A stretch of 64,000 nucleotides of DNA from Serripes groenlandicus (GCA_031761405.1 JASEVX010000001.1:29668889-29732888), one strand, 5' to 3'; shown: positions 1 to 12,477, numbered from the stretch's first letter. The notes: generated by a model from the sequence alone, not told the origin. Program-made: numbers and translations.

Positions 1-91
1 ACCTCATTTATGGCTAAAGAAGAAATTGCTCATAATTGCCACAATACTTTCAACTACAATCAATAACGGAAGTATTTATTTTTGCGGTTTG

Positions 92-256
92 TTGTTAAGG
101 ATAATTAACATACGAATGTATTTATTTGTTGGGATTGTGCAAAAGGGTAATTTACATACGAATGTATTTAATTGTTGGGATTGCGAAAAAGGGTAATTTA
201 CATACGAATGTTTTTAATTGTTGGGATTGCGGAAAAGGGTAATTTACATACGAATG
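92..256. repeat. 46-bp tandem repeat, 3 full copies plus partials
   Basis: The string TACGAATG recurs at 111, 157, 203 and 249, exactly 46 bp apart, with a shared TTGTTGGGATTGCG core between. Copies differ by a few substitutions. No coding potential is apparent. Confidence 0.85.
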
Positions 257-350
257 CACATGACAAAGTAAACTATAATTCATATACCTATTGTTTGTAT
301 AATAATCAAAGAATACAAAAGAAATCCGATCTTTTAAATTTTTGAGTGTT

Positions 351-450
351 TGTCACCTGAACACAGGGTGAGCTATTGTGATTATTCAACGTCCTGCGTC
401 CATCGTGATTTTCGTCGGCTGTTCGTCCGTTCGTTCACTTTAACTTACAA
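351..450 (+). repeat. Partial GTCACCTGA-type interspersed repeat
   Basis: The stretch opens GTCACCTGAACACAGGGTGAGCTATTGTGAT and continues into CGTC/GTCC-rich sequence. The same organisation occurs at 34112-34240. I recall this GGTCACCTGAGC...GTGAGCTATTGTGAT pattern as an abundant dispersed repeat in bivalves; that identification is from memory. The open frame over it (350-565) is not credible as a gene. Confidence 0.5.
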
Positions 451-600
451 AGTACATCAAAAAACACTTAAACATCTTCAAATAAAAAAGAACTGCCCTG
501 ATTTGAAAATAAAACGCATGGTTGCCATGGGGACCGGGCGGGTTTGCTCCCAACAAATGCAGTAAAATGGTTTAACAAGTATTTGTAAAACTTGCGTCGA

Positions 601-868
601 GCTCCGTTAGCTCAGTCGGTAGCAACAAGGGCTGTCAATTCAGATGTTTTAAGCTCAAAACCCAGGTCGACAAATAATTCTTCCTAGCTATGACAAAAGT
701 CAATTCGACAAGTGTCAATTGTCTTCTACAAATGGGATATCCGTCGATGTGGAAAAGTTACTTTGAAAAATTGTTTTGTTGAGTTCTTGCTTGCAAAAGC
801 CATGAACACTTGGGTAGGTGAACAAGCCGCCGTGATATGACTGACACATCGTTTAAAACGGCAAGTGG
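601..868 (+). mobile_element. tRNA-derived SINE (full-length-like, decayed)
   Basis: The head GTTAGCTCAGTCGGTAGCAA fits a tRNA A box. A degraded B-box region follows near 650-665, and the body (CAAAAGTCAATTCGACAAGTG, then TCTTCTACAAATGGG) parallels the SINE bodies at 20671-20970 and 44631-44830. The 3' part has GCCGCCGTGATATGACTG then GTTTAAAACGGC, the tail motif seen in several other SINE copies here. It is decayed and not a tRNA gene. Confidence 0.6.
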
Positions 869-1091
869 CCCCTACCAAGAGACACATGATTTACATAGGA
901 AACACATTGTCCAGTTATCTTATATTTAATGTAGCTAAAAGTCATCAGTTCAAAAACTGGGTCACACTTTTAATCCATACTTACACTGCATCAGGCAAAT
1001 ATGAGACTTGCCATGAACGTGATACTTATATTGAAGTGCTAATAAATCATGTGAGCGATATAGGACCTCCATGGCCCTCTTGTCCATCTTT

Positions 1092-1169
1092 TACATTGCA
1101 CCTTGTAGTTTTATTTAGAGCGATGCCGGTTACTAGTCTTAACGACTAAAGGGGAAGTATATGTATAAG
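1092..1169 (+). other. Decayed copy of the family's noncoding 5' exon (unit 1)
   Basis: The run TTACATTGC...TGTAGTTTTATTTAGAGCGA...CCGGTTACTAGTCTTAACGA aligns by eye with the upstream exon of gene 4 (57949-58000) and less closely with that of gene 3. It ends at TATAAG/GTGAAT, a usable splice donor (GT at 1170-1171) in place of the GTAAG of the other copies. A second fragment of the ancestral exon-intron junction lies at 2565-2620 (GGATTAAGTGGAAAAGCAGA), where the GGTA of the donor is lost. Whether gene 1 still uses either as a first exon is unknown. Confidence 0.4.
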
Positions 1170-3406
1170 GTGAATAACATTGAACGTTTCTTATCCTTAT
1201 CCATTGGTTAAACAAAACAACAAGGAAAATTCTTTTGGCGTTCATTTTTTATTTAATTATGTTCAAAAATATGTGTAGCACTCTTGTTTGTGCGGTATCT
1301 GTGAAAGGAAGTCAAATGACCAATATTTGAAAACAGAAATGTTCCTTCAGAGACTTTCTACGAAAATTGTTGATAAAAATAACAGTTGGTTGAACAAAGA
1401 GGAGCGAGGCGGCATCAGAGAGGGTAAAATGCAAACATTTTAAAACACTTTTCTTTTGAAAGTGCTTGTCTCATTTGTTCCCTAAGTGACTCTCTTCATA
1501 ATTATTTAAGCCATATTAAATTGGTTGAAAGACATTGTTACCAGGCGACATCAGAAAAGGGGTAAAATGAACTTTAAGCTTTAAATGATATCTCATCCTG
1601 ATCCAATGGGAAATTTCAACAAAACCTTCACAGGAATGGTCCTTTGGTGGTCCACCCTCAAATTTAGTAAAATATTTAAATTATAAAAACAACTTTTGTT
1701 GCTGCAGCACGAAGGGAGTAAAATGCTTACACTGTAAAAATCTTCTCTGAAGCCGTATTGATTGGTTGAAAAACATGACAGAATGAAAAAACTTAACAAA
1801 AGTTCCTTTTCTTTTCAAGCGTTTGTCTGATTTCAAGATACATATGTGATTTGTTCAAGCCATATTAATTGGTTTGAAAAAGTAGCTCCCAAGCTGCATC
1901 AGAATAGGGATAAAATAAACTTTTAGCTTTAAACAAAATCCCCTCCCAAACCATTGGACTGATATCAACCAAACTTCACGAAAACGATACTTTGGTGGTC
2001 CTCTTACAAACTGTTCAACTATTTAAAATCATAACAAATGTCCTTTATTGATAACTTTCATTTACAGTGTCCACTCCTAGCAGTTTCATTTACGCTCTTG
2101 ATTAAATTTTCTCCAATATTAGCAGTTACACGTATGCTATATAGCTATCATTTAGGTGATTGATTCATGGCCACGCTTGCCCCCTGAATTGGAGATTCAA
2201 AACTTAATATATAGGATTAATAGAGTGCATACTCTGAATGCATCAGTTGGTACAGTACAGTAATTAATAGGAAGACACTGTACTGTCACAAATGTTCATG
2301 TTGGGACTTCCCTAGGGGCTATCGGATATATACGATAATTAAAAAAGTATAATGTGGACCGAATTATATATTCGGAGTTGGGGTCAACTCATTTTCACAA
2401 GTCCAAAACGAATTTATGTTCTTGGAAATATTCATTCTGGCCTGATGCATCATTACGTCTCTGTCATGGTAGTTTTCGTTTTTAGATAAATAGTTTAAAT
2501 ACATGCACTTCTGCATCTCCTCTTAACCGACCACAAATCTACATTCAGTACTTTGATTGTTCATATCAACATGGATTAAGTGGAAAAGCAGATACAATTC
2601 GAGTTCTCTTTTATTATAACGTGATCATGAATACAGACCTAGATTTCTATTATAGAACTGGATTTTCTAATTTGACCGGTCGCGTCGATACACACATTAA
2701 GAATGTGTTACATGTCATGAGTGGGTGTCCTGATTGGCGTTCCAGTGAGTAATTGTCAGAGACATATGCTCCTCCAAACACTTCTTATTAATAACTTGAG
2801 ACTTGCCATGATTAAAGATCTAGATTTCTATTATCCTCGAACGCGATTTTATAATTTGATTGGTCGCTCCCGATCCTTACAATTAGACTAACATATCTAA
2901 ATAAGCTGTGTTATATGTCATTTTTGTGTCGCGTACCTTGGTGTCCATCCGTCCGTCTGTCCAACAGTACACTGTAACAGAGACATGTGTTCCTCCGAAC
3001 GCGTCTTAAAATTTACTTGAGATTGGATATAAATAAGAACAAGAACAACAACACTGGTTAATAAACTTCAAAAGTGCAGAATAGAGAATATCTTTCATTC
3101 TTAGGACAGTCTCGTGGAATGTTAACCATTTACCACGCGCAGACGCATTCTAATCAGACGCTTTTTTTTTAAAAGTGCTAAAAGGAAAGAAATGGTCAAA
3201 ATTGGTAATCACTCCTTTTGCCACAATGTTTTTGAACTTTATTCAATATTCATGTCAATATATAATGGGAGTTTTCTTTATTTTGGCCTACATGGTTTCA
3301 AAGTCGTATGCTGTAGATTTATCGTATTCGGGATAGGATTAAAATCGTTTCATTCGTTACTGTAAGCGATTTAATGAAATAAATAATTAAAGGCAGGTGA
3401 TTTAAG

Positions 3407-3438
<32 letters not shown>

Positions 3439-5800
3439 TTTAATTCAATTGACACACCCGGGCAAACTTAATTTTTAAAAACGTTTAAGATTGATTTCAA
3501 CTTTCATTTTTGGAAAACTAGTAAAGTTATTATTGTCGAACACTTTGAATTTTCAGAAAAGAAAAAATAACACGTAATATCAATTGGCATACATGTCCGA
3601 AACTATGAAAAATATTCTCACATAACATGAAACTGGACAAAGAAAGTATCGTAGAGAATATATTTAGGGAAACTGGGAATCGAAGCCGTTTCGAAGATAC
3701 CAGCAACTTTGCGATTCATGTACACAGCTTTTTAAGATACATGTACCTGCCTACAAACTCTTTTAAAATGGACATTATATTAAACCGAACATCTAAATTA
3801 AGAGCAACACGTTACGACTGACACATTTAGATGTGCGTTCGAATCCAAAGACTTTACCCTTTTTCTTCTTCTGTTTATAACCTGCAATCATTCGTGCATG
3901 TAATATACATACACCACAGATGAAAGAGTTTAAAATGCGGCTCCCTTAGCTTAGCTGAGAACCTTAACAAATAATAAAACATTTGACGTGGGTAAAAAAT
4001 ACCATTTATAACCTTCAATCATTCATACATGTAAGATACATTATTTTCTTTCTATTATCTTATATCTGTAGTTACTTATACTAACAAATATTTCTTTAAT
4101 TTTGTAATTAAATCGTTACTGTAGAAACTGTCTTATTTCAACGTAAAGGTATGCTTTGTGAAGAAAACATAACTACTATTCAAAAATAAAATACCATGAT
4201 AATAATTTCGTATTCATTTTTGTTTAATTTACATTCTGTCTTTACAATGAAGTGTTTGACTTTCAACGTAGGAGTATTTATGACAAGTGTAGATTAAACA
4301 TCTGCTATTACACTCATACACATTCAACATATTGGGATATGTGAGTATAAGAAATTCAATTAATGGGATTTGTTTTGTCAAACCTGCAGCTAACGCCTTT
4401 AATGTCAAAAGTTTAGACTCAATTAATGTGTTCAATCTTGTGTAATTTTGATAATACAATAAATGTTTAGACTCAATATATTCTTTATTCTATTCAATAA
4501 GATATTGTTGTTAATTCTGTTAGAATATGATTGACTTTTCTTGAATATGTATCGTACACTACCCTGTTTCGGTGAGCGATCCAAATCGGTAACTTTTTAT
4601 TTTGCATGTTATCTTCAATTTGAAGAGTTACATGGCATCATTGGTTTTTGTGGTCTGAAGTTAGCCATATTTCTTTCAATAGCTTTTGAATCTTATGTAA
4701 ATATTGTTGGAATACATATATACAGAGTATTTGAAACAACTAGTGAAAATAATGTTGAAATTCTTAGTACCAGTTTTCTCCTATCAGACAAGCTCAACCA
4801 AACAGTATCTTTTTATTTTTTATTTTTTTAACTGAATGTTACACTTCATGTCAATAATCTTATTTGAATTGATAACAGACCTTTAATCATGTAAATACAG
4901 GACCATCTTACCTTTAAATGTGTACAACATTTACAATTTGAAAGTAAGAGTTTGATAAAAAACGGATTTTAAATTAAAAAACCCAATGAATCTGCCAGAA
5001 ATTCAGCCTGTTGAATAAAAACATATTATTTCATTTGTTTTTACCTACGTCAAAATGGTGACATAATTGCTGTCAGTTATGGACACATCTGAAGGCATGA
5101 ACATGTTTTTTTCTCTATCAGGTAGGAGATTAATGGCTCAAAACAGATTTTGTCCTGTGAACGTTAGTTAAATATTTTACAGTTTGAAGTTTTTTGTTAT
5201 ATTACTTTCTGATATATTCCACTGTAAAAACATGCTTATAGCTTGTGCATTAATTATAAATAACTGAAAACCAGGGTGCACTGATTCTGGTCATATTTTC
5301 AATATTTGACAAAAAGTAGGTCGAATAAATGGCTGCTTTCCCTGTCAAAGCCTACAATGCAATGTAAAACCAAAATATGTGAATTGAAGACAAATAAGTT
5401 GAATTAAAGGTAAATTGACTTAACTTATGTATGTTTGCCACATTTACTGCAACTAGGCACTCGAAGATATACTTTTATACTTCACAAAAGTTTAATTTTG
5501 GCTTGTGTCGATATAAGACATATCTGCAATTTACGATAACTGATATAAATCTACAATTGAGCGGCGCTCAACTTTAACCAACATTATGACATTTGCGATC
5601 CGCGCTAAGAGAGCTGGCTACGCACTGTTCGCTAATTAGTCAGTGAAGGTTTCAATAGTTTTCTTACAATCATTATCGATTTGAATTTAATTGCAGTTGT
5701 CATAATTATGTATGGTTTGTTTTACCTGTATGATAGCCAAATTGGACTTTTTAAAAGCGAATGATTTTTCATTTTTATTTATAGCCCTTGTTAATACATA
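1170..5800. other. Noncoding stretch before gene 1, possibly its 5' intron
   Basis: No supportable gene lies here; open frames are short and without family features. It holds relatives of intron-start sequence at 2575-2690 and 2815-3060 (also found at 43835-44160 and 58110-58440), a TA microsatellite, a MITE end near 3295-3340, and unit-shared sequence from about 5500 (CGATAACTGATATAAATCTAC...GAGCGGCGCTC) leading to the acceptor of gene 1. AT content is high throughout. Confidence 0.5.
3407..3435. repeat. (TA)n microsatellite
   Basis: Uninterrupted TA dinucleotides of 29 bases in noncoding DNA. Confidence 0.95.
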
Positions 5801-5808
5801 TATTTCAG
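5801..5808 (+). promoter_or_regulatory. 3' splice acceptor before gene 1 coding exon
   Basis: TATTTCAG followed by GAAAC. The same pattern (CTTGTTAAT/ACAT.../TTTCAG/GAAA) stands 14-33 bases before the start codon in all four genes. Conservation of the AG and of the tract before it, in otherwise diverging flank, supports real splicing. Confidence 0.7.
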
Positions 5809-5830
5809 GAAACAAACGCACACTTTTAAC

Positions 5831-7534
5831 ATGGCAACTGGAATTCAATCCTTTTATAAAGGGTCTGACGAAATACCCAACCATGACTGTGATGAATGCC
5901 TGTCACACGGTATAATATCGGAGGCCATATCCTACTGTACAATATGCTGTGAGTACATGTGTAAGTCATGTGATATGGCACATAATAGGTTGAGATCGAC
6001 CAAGGACCACGAAGTTTTAACAGGCATCAAAATGCCGCCCACTAGGACAAACCCAACGTTATCAGTTATGTTCTGTGATACACACAGAACAACGTTACTT
6101 AATATATACTGTACCACTCACGATGAGGTCATCTGTCCAGCCTGCAAAATGACAAGTCATACAACTTGCGATACAAGCGATGTCAGTAGGCACAGTGCTC
6201 GAATAGATGTTGAAAACGAGCTCACGAAAGTCGTACAAAGTTTGAGGGACTTAAACACTAGATATGACGATCTGACAAAGAAACGACACATTGATAAATC
6301 AACCATGAAGACTCAGATACAGAATTGTCTCAGTGACATGCGTCAATTACGCACGAACTTTAACGACAAGCTTGATCAACTCGAAAAAGAAATGACTTCT
6401 GAAATCCGATGTATTGAAGAGAATATGAAAAAAGAGATAAATCGTCAAGTGACTTTAGCCAATGACATTTTACGTCAAATCGGGGATCTGGACAAATCTT
6501 TAACTGAATGTCAGAAAACGGGTGAAAATGACGTCATGCTTGTCGGAATGAAAAAAGCGGCTTCACGAGCAAGTGAATATGAACATATTATTAACAATGT
6601 CCAGAAAGACATTTACCAAATAGATATTCATTTTCAACCCAATGATGGTCTAACCGACATGATCCAACAATTACAATCACTAGGCACTGTTGCTGACAAC
6701 AGACCAACTTATACCGGTCTAAACCAGACCTCTATACTCAAAATTTCTGTGAAGGACAAACAGAAAATATATATGAAATCAGATCGAGTCCGAGGCTGTA
6801 CATTTATGTCTGACGGACAGCTTGTACTCGCATGTCACGATGACGGTCTAAAACTATTTGATAAAGACTTCCAGTTTAAGTCACAGCTGTTAACTATTCG
6901 TGCATTCGACGTATCTGCTATAAACGACACTGACGTCATAGTTACACAAGGTAAATGGAAACAACTCCAATGGGTAAGAGCATTCCCGGATATGGTTGTG
7001 AAGAAAACCTTGAAGATGGATAAGTACTGTTTTGGTGTAGATGTATATGGTGAGGAATTCTACGTTAGCTGTCATGATGGTCTCGATAATGGTGAAGTTC
7101 GATTACTCAACATAGACGGTAAAGTACAGAGAAGGTTGGGCGTTGATAACGGTACACATATGTTTAAACAACCTTGGTATGTCAAAATCAACAGAGACGG
7201 GGGTAAGGTATTTGTCTCTGATGCGCTGACTAACATTGTAACATGTTTGAACAACCAAGGTCACGTGATATACCAGTACTCTGATAGAAACTTGCAGTCA
7301 CCATACGGAATGTATGTGGATGCAGAAGATAACCTGTTAGTATGTGGTTTGAATTCTCACAATGTTCATGTGGTCCGACCTGATGGTGGTAAAGAGAAGA
7401 TTGTGTTGGCAAAGAAGAACGGGATACATAACCCGTGGTGTATATCGTACAGACAGAGTGATGGTTCTTTAGTGGTTCTTTTATGTGATGGAACTAAGAC
7501 TGGTAATAAAATGATCATATTCAGGACTAGATAA
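5831..7534 (+). CDS. RING-less B-box / coiled-coil / NHL-like propeller protein, copy 1
   Basis: 567 residues in a single coding exon. B-box 1 ligands are visible at C20-x2-C23-x12-C36-x2-C39-x4-C44-x2-C47-x3-H51-x8-H60. B-box 2 ligands lie at C82, H85, C94, H97, C102, C105 and H110, with a further candidate at H121. Residues about 124-285 are charged, heptad-rich coiled coil (DLNTRYDDLTKKRHIDKS, then DKLDQLEKEM). Residues about 305-567 repeat the pattern GxVRxLNxDG / VxVNRDGxKVFVSD / LLVCGxxSHNVHVV of a degenerate NHL-type beta-propeller. A RING domain, usual ahead of B-boxes in TRIM E3 ligases, is absent and no upstream coding exon for one is visible. By family analogy it may act as a cytosolic scaffold or regulator, possibly in innate immunity; that is inference. 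The AACATGG context and the acceptor 22 bases upstream fix the start. Confidence 0.87.
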   Translation: MATGIQSFYKGSDEIPNHDCDECLSHGIISEAISYCTICCEYMCKSCDMAHNRLRSTKDHEVLTGIKMPPTRTNPTLSVMFCDTHRTTLLNIYCTTHDEVICPACKMTSHTTCDTSDVSRHSARIDVENELTKVVQSLRDLNTRYDDLTKKRHIDKSTMKTQIQNCLSDMRQLRTNFNDKLDQLEKEMTSEIRCIEENMKKEINRQVTLANDILRQIGDLDKSLTECQKTGENDVMLVGMKKAASRASEYEHIINNVQKDIYQIDIHFQPNDGLTDMIQQLQSLGTVADNRPTYTGLNQTSILKISVKDKQKIYMKSDRVRGCTFMSDGQLVLACHDDGLKLFDKDFQFKSQLLTIRAFDVSAINDTDVIVTQGKWKQLQWVRAFPDMVVKKTLKMDKYCFGVDVYGEEFYVSCHDGLDNGEVRLLNIDGKVQRRLGVDNGTHMFKQPWYVKINRDGGKVFVSDALTNIVTCLNNQGHVIYQYSDRNLQSPYGMYVDAEDNLLVCGLNSHNVHVVRPDGGKEKIVLAKKNGIHNPWCISYRQSDGSLVVLLCDGTKTGNKMIIFRTR

Positions 7535-7660
7535 ACTGTGCATACCAGAAAACTATTACCATACATACTATTGCATATATAGGATGTTGATTCATTTACT
7601 TTTATTCGATGTTCCCCGAAGACTACAAGTCGCAAATATATAGACAAGCATGGGTGTTTT

Positions 7661-7666
7661 AATAAA
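7661..7666 (+). terminator. Polyadenylation signal AATAAA, gene 1
   Basis: Canonical AATAAA 127 bases after the stop codon, in the 3' segment shared with genes 3 and 4 (gene 4 has AATAAATAAG in the corresponding region). Cleavage site not determinable by eye. Confidence 0.5.
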
Positions 7667-7714
7667 TTAAAACGGTTGTCTTCAACAGTTAAATGATGTA
7701 GCTTACACTGATAC

Positions 7715-7890
7715 TAGGTTGGTCATATTCCGGACTAGATAAACTATGCATCAGAAAGCTAGTGTCATAAGGTTTCGTTCATATAAATAATGTCGATTCA
7801 TTTTCTTTCATACGATTATCACAGTAGATTCTACGTGGAAAAGGTCTTGACAAATATGGGTTTTTAAAATGAATAGACATGATGTTTGAA
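7715..7890 (+). pseudogene. Duplicated last codons plus 3' UTR of gene 1
   Basis: The sequence repeats the end of the upstream gene: codons reading L-V-I-F-R-T-R-stop (stop at 7740-7742), then the 3' UTR motifs AAACTATGCA, CAGAAA, GTCGATTCATTT, ATACGAT and GACAAATATGGGTTTT. It lies 208 bases downstream of the real stop. The same ghost follows genes 3 and 4, so the tandem duplication predates the gene duplications. Confidence 0.7.
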
Positions 7891-8644
7891 AAAGTAGAAC
7901 TTGTTTATCTATAGAAATTTATCCTTTCCAACAATGTTTTCAAATATATCACGTTTTAGAGGATTCGATTGCAGAGGCTTCTTGAAAGATTATATAAACA
8001 GTGCATAATTGATCAAATTCTACGGATTCACAAATGCACCTTCACTCATTGCAATTACGCTATGTTTTGATTTCCTGGAATCCGCGGGGTTCATCTAAAC
8101 TCAACCACAAGCAAGTTTGTTTCAGTTAATGTTTCATTCAATGTCAGCTTCGAGTTAAAAGATAAATGGATAGCCGTGCGGTTAAACTGTTCTTCATTTA
8201 TATTTAAAAACATCATGCATCAGGGGCGTCGTTATGATGTAAAGAAGAGTGGGAATTACTTCGGGTGAATATATCTGTGCGTAAGAATAGGATTGGAAGA
8301 AGGAGGATGTAAAATGGAAACACTAGACGTTTCTTAATATAGGCATTTTTTTTATAATTCTCACAGTGTTTTAGAATGCACCAAAGACGTCATTAAGACG
8401 GAATGCATGTCTGTTATTAAGATTCGGAACGAGTGATTTATCAAAACGGCTCATTGTGCTAGCTTGTTGGAGTGATATCACTATTTTTAACAGTTACTAT
8501 ATTTGTATGTTTATTGTGATTTTACGCCGTCTTTAACGGTATTTCAGTCCCATCAAGTCGACTGAACAATAATTCATGATACCTGGGAGACGGGCCGAAA
8601 GATAATATCAATATCGCCGAATAACACATGTGTTTAAAAAACTC

Positions 8645-9015
8645 TGTAGGCCGTTCGTTTGATGTAGCTTACATACGATCGAGGCGCAATATATATTTTC
8701 GAATTGAGTCGTTTGACGTAGGTCATATACAATCGAGGCGCAATATATACTATTGAAGTCAGTCGTTTGACGTAGCTCATATGCGATCGAGGCGCAATAG
8801 ATACTTTCGAAGTCAGTCGTTTGACGTAGCTCATATACGATTGAGGCGCAATACATACTTTTGAAATCAGTCGATTGACGTTGCTCATATGAAATAGATA
8901 TTAGAAGTCAGCCGGGTGACGTTGTTCATATGCGATCGAGGCGCAATAGATACTTTCGAAGTCAGTCGATTGACGTACCTCATATGCGATCAATATTCGA
9001 AGTCAGCCGATTAAT
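8645..9015. repeat. 54-bp minisatellite, about 7 copies
   Basis: GTCGTTTGACGTAGCTCATA units start at 8708, 8762 and 8816 (54 bp steps), each with the core GCGATCGAGGCGCAATA and ending TTCGAAGTCA. Outer copies are more diverged and some are shortened. Minus-strand open frames across it (8608-8888) are repeat translations, not genes. Downstream units 3 and 4 lack this array. Confidence 0.85.
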
Positions 9016-9639
9016 GCATGCTATGTGGCGTGACAGTCTAGTTGAATTAAACGTTTTGTCCAAGAAAGAGCATGTTCACATTTCGTTGGCTCAGCACGAA
9101 GCAGTTGTAACTGTTTCTTAAATTACATACAGTTACATCGGTTTCACGCAAAACCATCGAAACTATTATCATCCATATACATGGACGTGTATACCTGTAC
9201 GTGTTTTAGTCGTACATTCTCGCTCGTATAATACTGTCAAAGAATTAAGATTAAGGCGAGAATCCAAGTAAACATATATTTGCTTAAGTGATAAGACTTC
9301 GCTTGTATACGACAATACCAGAAATGTCGTACATTTATGCCTTTGAAGTATTGTCAGTGCATGATTTAGATTTGTTTCAGTCATAAATATTCGCTTACAG
9401 AAATTTAAAAGACACCTGTACACTCATTTGGTGATCTTTAAGTATTTTGTTTTAGATATTCGTGTAAAAGACCTTGTGTGGTTTATTTGTTTCAATTAAA
9501 CTCTGTCATATGTCTTGTTACACTCATTGTATAAAGGTGTGTATTTGCAATTGGTTGTTTTACCTCTATGTTTCCATCGATAACAATTGTTTTCTTTCGT
9601 CATAGAACAGAGGGTTCATTTAAAATGTACCTTTACCTT

Positions 9640-9870
9640 TTCACAAATGTAAACCCATTTGACGCTTTTGCAGAAGACGACTCTTGATAGTATTTAGAAG
9701 AAATGGGAATTGCTTCAAATGATATCTTTCTCCCATTACCGCAATGTTTTTTTTTTAATTTTAAGGAATAATTCTAATCTAACCTATACAGATTTTCCAT
9801 TGTTCTGCGTAGACGTTTTCAAATGACGCCTGCTTTTTATTTGTCGTATGTGAAAAGGATTCAAAATGGG
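9640..9870. mobile_element. Degraded MITE of the TTAA family
   Basis: Carries ACCCATTTGACGCTTTTGCAGAAGACGACT at the left and GAAATGGGAATTGCTTCAAATGA...TCTCCCATTACCGCAATG in the middle, the diverged form of the dyad core seen in intact copies near 45.5-46.2 kb. Related sequence sits at the same place in units 3 and 4 (52700-52880, 63940 to window end), so the insertion is older than the duplications. Confidence 0.5.
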
Positions 9871-10169
9871 ATCAGCAGTGTTTGTATCCATCGAAAACTT
9901 TGTAACATTTTCAATCGAAATCCAATAATCCCCAGGTTTTCTTAATATAGGAATTATAAATATTAATCGCCTCATTGATGAAGTCGTCAGAGCGTTTTTC
10001 TCGGGCTACCTTGGTTCGACTCCCGATCGGATCATACCAATATTATTGGCGTTCTGTGGAAACAACATATCGACGTATGCATTGGTTTAAGGTTATTTTA
10101 CTCGTTATATCACTGAAATATTATTGTAATCGGAGTAAAAATAAGAAACTGGACCTACGGCATTTGAAC

Positions 10170-10862
10170 TATTAGGTCAGTGCTCTATTTCATACATTCC
10201 CTCTGTGATGTACGAGCAATGTGACGGTTAAAAGCTATTATTTAGTGGTAGATTCGGCCTACAACTAATCACTTAAATACATCTGAATACACCAGTGGTC
10301 TATCCCATACATTAAACATTAGGTGTGTCGGGATTATCTAACACACAGAGAGCACTGTGATAAATAAAACCTATCATTTGATTGATGGATTTGAATAAAT
10401 CTGATTACACACAAGGCTGTATCTCATACATTAACACTGGGCTGTGTTAGGGTTTAGAGCACTGTGGCAGTTAAAATTATGTAATTGGTCGATTCAACTA
10501 ACAACGTTCTTAAATGTTTATGTTAGTTTAATTACAATACACCCAGTGCTCTATCTCATACATTAACCCAGTGATGTGTTCTCGTTTATCAAACACACAG
10601 ACCACTGTGACAGTTAAAAGCCATTGAGTGAATGGTCGATTCGACTAACAACCTACTTACACGTTTATGTTAATTTAATCTGAGTACACCCAGTGCCCTA
10701 TCACGTATATGAAACTCTGACTGTGTCAAAATTATCTAACAAACAGAGAACCTGTGATGGTTAAAAGTTATAATTGTATTTGTTGATTCGGCTGATACTA
10801 TATCTTTAAAGTAATTCTGAATACTAGTATAGCATGTGCTCTATCTCATTCTCATTAACGCC
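10170..10862. repeat. Diverged tandem repeat, about 6 units of 116-147 bp
   Basis: The phrase GTGCTCTATCTCATACATTAA with variants recurs near 10180, 10297, 10418, 10548, 10695 and 10838, with ACTGTGACAGTTAAAAG and GATTCGACTAACAAC between. Unit 3 has a shorter, more decayed counterpart at 53860-54300. Confidence 0.75.
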
Positions 10863-10864
10863 GA

Positions 10865-12477
10865 TTACTTGACGCATATTATACATCTGTTAACGCTAGT
10901 GTATATTATTAAATCAAGAGTTACCATAGATTTGCATTTTTGGGATTTAAACCGACCCGGATCATTTGAATGAAGAGACCTACATGTGTTACGGCTTAAA
11001 ATCACCAGTTCTCCACACAACGTCATTCCCGTACACATACATGGCTTACCTTCGATATTATTTATTTTCGTGTCAAGAGAAACAAACATGCCGCTGATCG
11101 ACTTAACGTTTATCACAGTAGAAAACGTGTGTCGTTAAACAACGTGCATTGACAAATTTTATGCGGAATAAATTGTCTGTTCAAAAAACGTTATACAAAT
11201 CTTGTAAGAAGGATAATAGAACTAGGAAAGAGTTATTTACCTTAATATCGGACTGGTTTGCCTATTTAAATTATTTATAATGCATGTATGTCATATATGA
11301 TATAAATTTAAAATGTTAATGGTCAGTTTTAGATTTAAAGTTTTTCATTTGTGTTTTTTCTGCATGAATTACAAAAAGAAGGTAACTAGCCGCTATATAA
11401 TGTCTTATGTTTAATTTGTATCGTGTTTTTCGTTTAGAAGTATTATATTGGAATAACAATTATTTGAAATTGATATCTTAATGGTGGTATTATGAATACC
11501 GTATGTTATTAATCTCAATTTACACAAACGTCTTATGATGACGTTCGTTATGCCATTAGATTTCAACCGTTTTTAGTTATGTCAATGCGTTGCCTGGGTA
11601 AATTTGGAGTACTGAAGGTTGCTCTTTGATACCAACGGTAAATAAATCGTTATTCTTTCCTCGCGTTTAGTGGGTAAAGTTTCAGTAATGGCGTTAAGTC
11701 TTTCCAAACACCGGTAAATAAGTCATTATTCTTCCCTTGCATTCCTGGGCACCAAAGGATGAAGCCATTACTTCAATTTTTAAAGTCTATGGCATGACAA
11801 GATCGGCAATCGAACCTCATTCTACCGGTCTCTAGACGGAGGGTCTTACTACTTCACGACCGTGGTGACACTTAAAGCGAATTGTTAACCAATTGTCTTT
11901 CTTTGATGAACCGTTGAGAGATTATTATAAAGCCTATTTGACCATGATGCCAGGCTGTTATATCAACTTAGCTTCATTACAATCTCAGCCAAAGGTTCAT
12001 CAGAAGAAGTCAATGGTTTCTATGTTCAAGCTTCAACGATGTGATATTTAGGGGTTAATGTCGTAAAGGGAAACAAGAAATGGGCGGTTTGTGTATCACC
12101 AGAAGTTTCACTGTCCATCTATGAAATATTGGCCGAGATTTAACAACAGAAAATACTAGAAATGTTGTTCTTTTATGATGACTTGGATAAGACAGTCTAG
12201 AAAAAGTGTATGTAAACACTTTAATAAAACAACTTCTTCTGATGAACCAAACGGAAAGGAAACGCCGAGATACGACTTCAATATTGTTGGTGAAGAGGGC
12301 GTAAACACCATACAAAGAATTCTTCTAATCAGCCGTTGACATAGTATTATGAAACTTAGCAGATATAGCAGCCTGGCGCCATAGATTTTCGAATAACTTC
12401 AAGTGGTGTTACAGCGACCCATTTTATTGTCCCGGAGCTTAATAGAACAAACGTAACAATTAGTCTGTTCTAAAACC
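10865..12477. repeat. Noncoding block shared with units 2 and 3
   Basis: From ACTTGACGCATATTATACATCTG onward this parallels 54298-55740, and from about 11600 also 54950 on and 38820-39637. It includes one copy of the TTCTTTCCTCGCGTTT...GGGTAAAGTTTCA motif that is the monomer of the 76-bp array at 37055-38830. The block ends abruptly at the foldback element. No credible gene: the open frames at 10865-11116 (-) and 12055-12315 (-) are not conserved as protein. Confidence 0.65.
11745..11885 (-). mobile_element. tRNA-headed SINE fragment
   Basis: On the minus strand the sequence reads as a tRNA-like head with a B box GGTTCGATTGCC, preceded by an A-box-like segment and a stem near ACCGTGGTC. Homologues stand at 38860-38985 and, in three tandem copies, at 55110-55460. 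No acceptor stem or intact cloverleaf, so not a tRNA gene. Confidence 0.5.
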
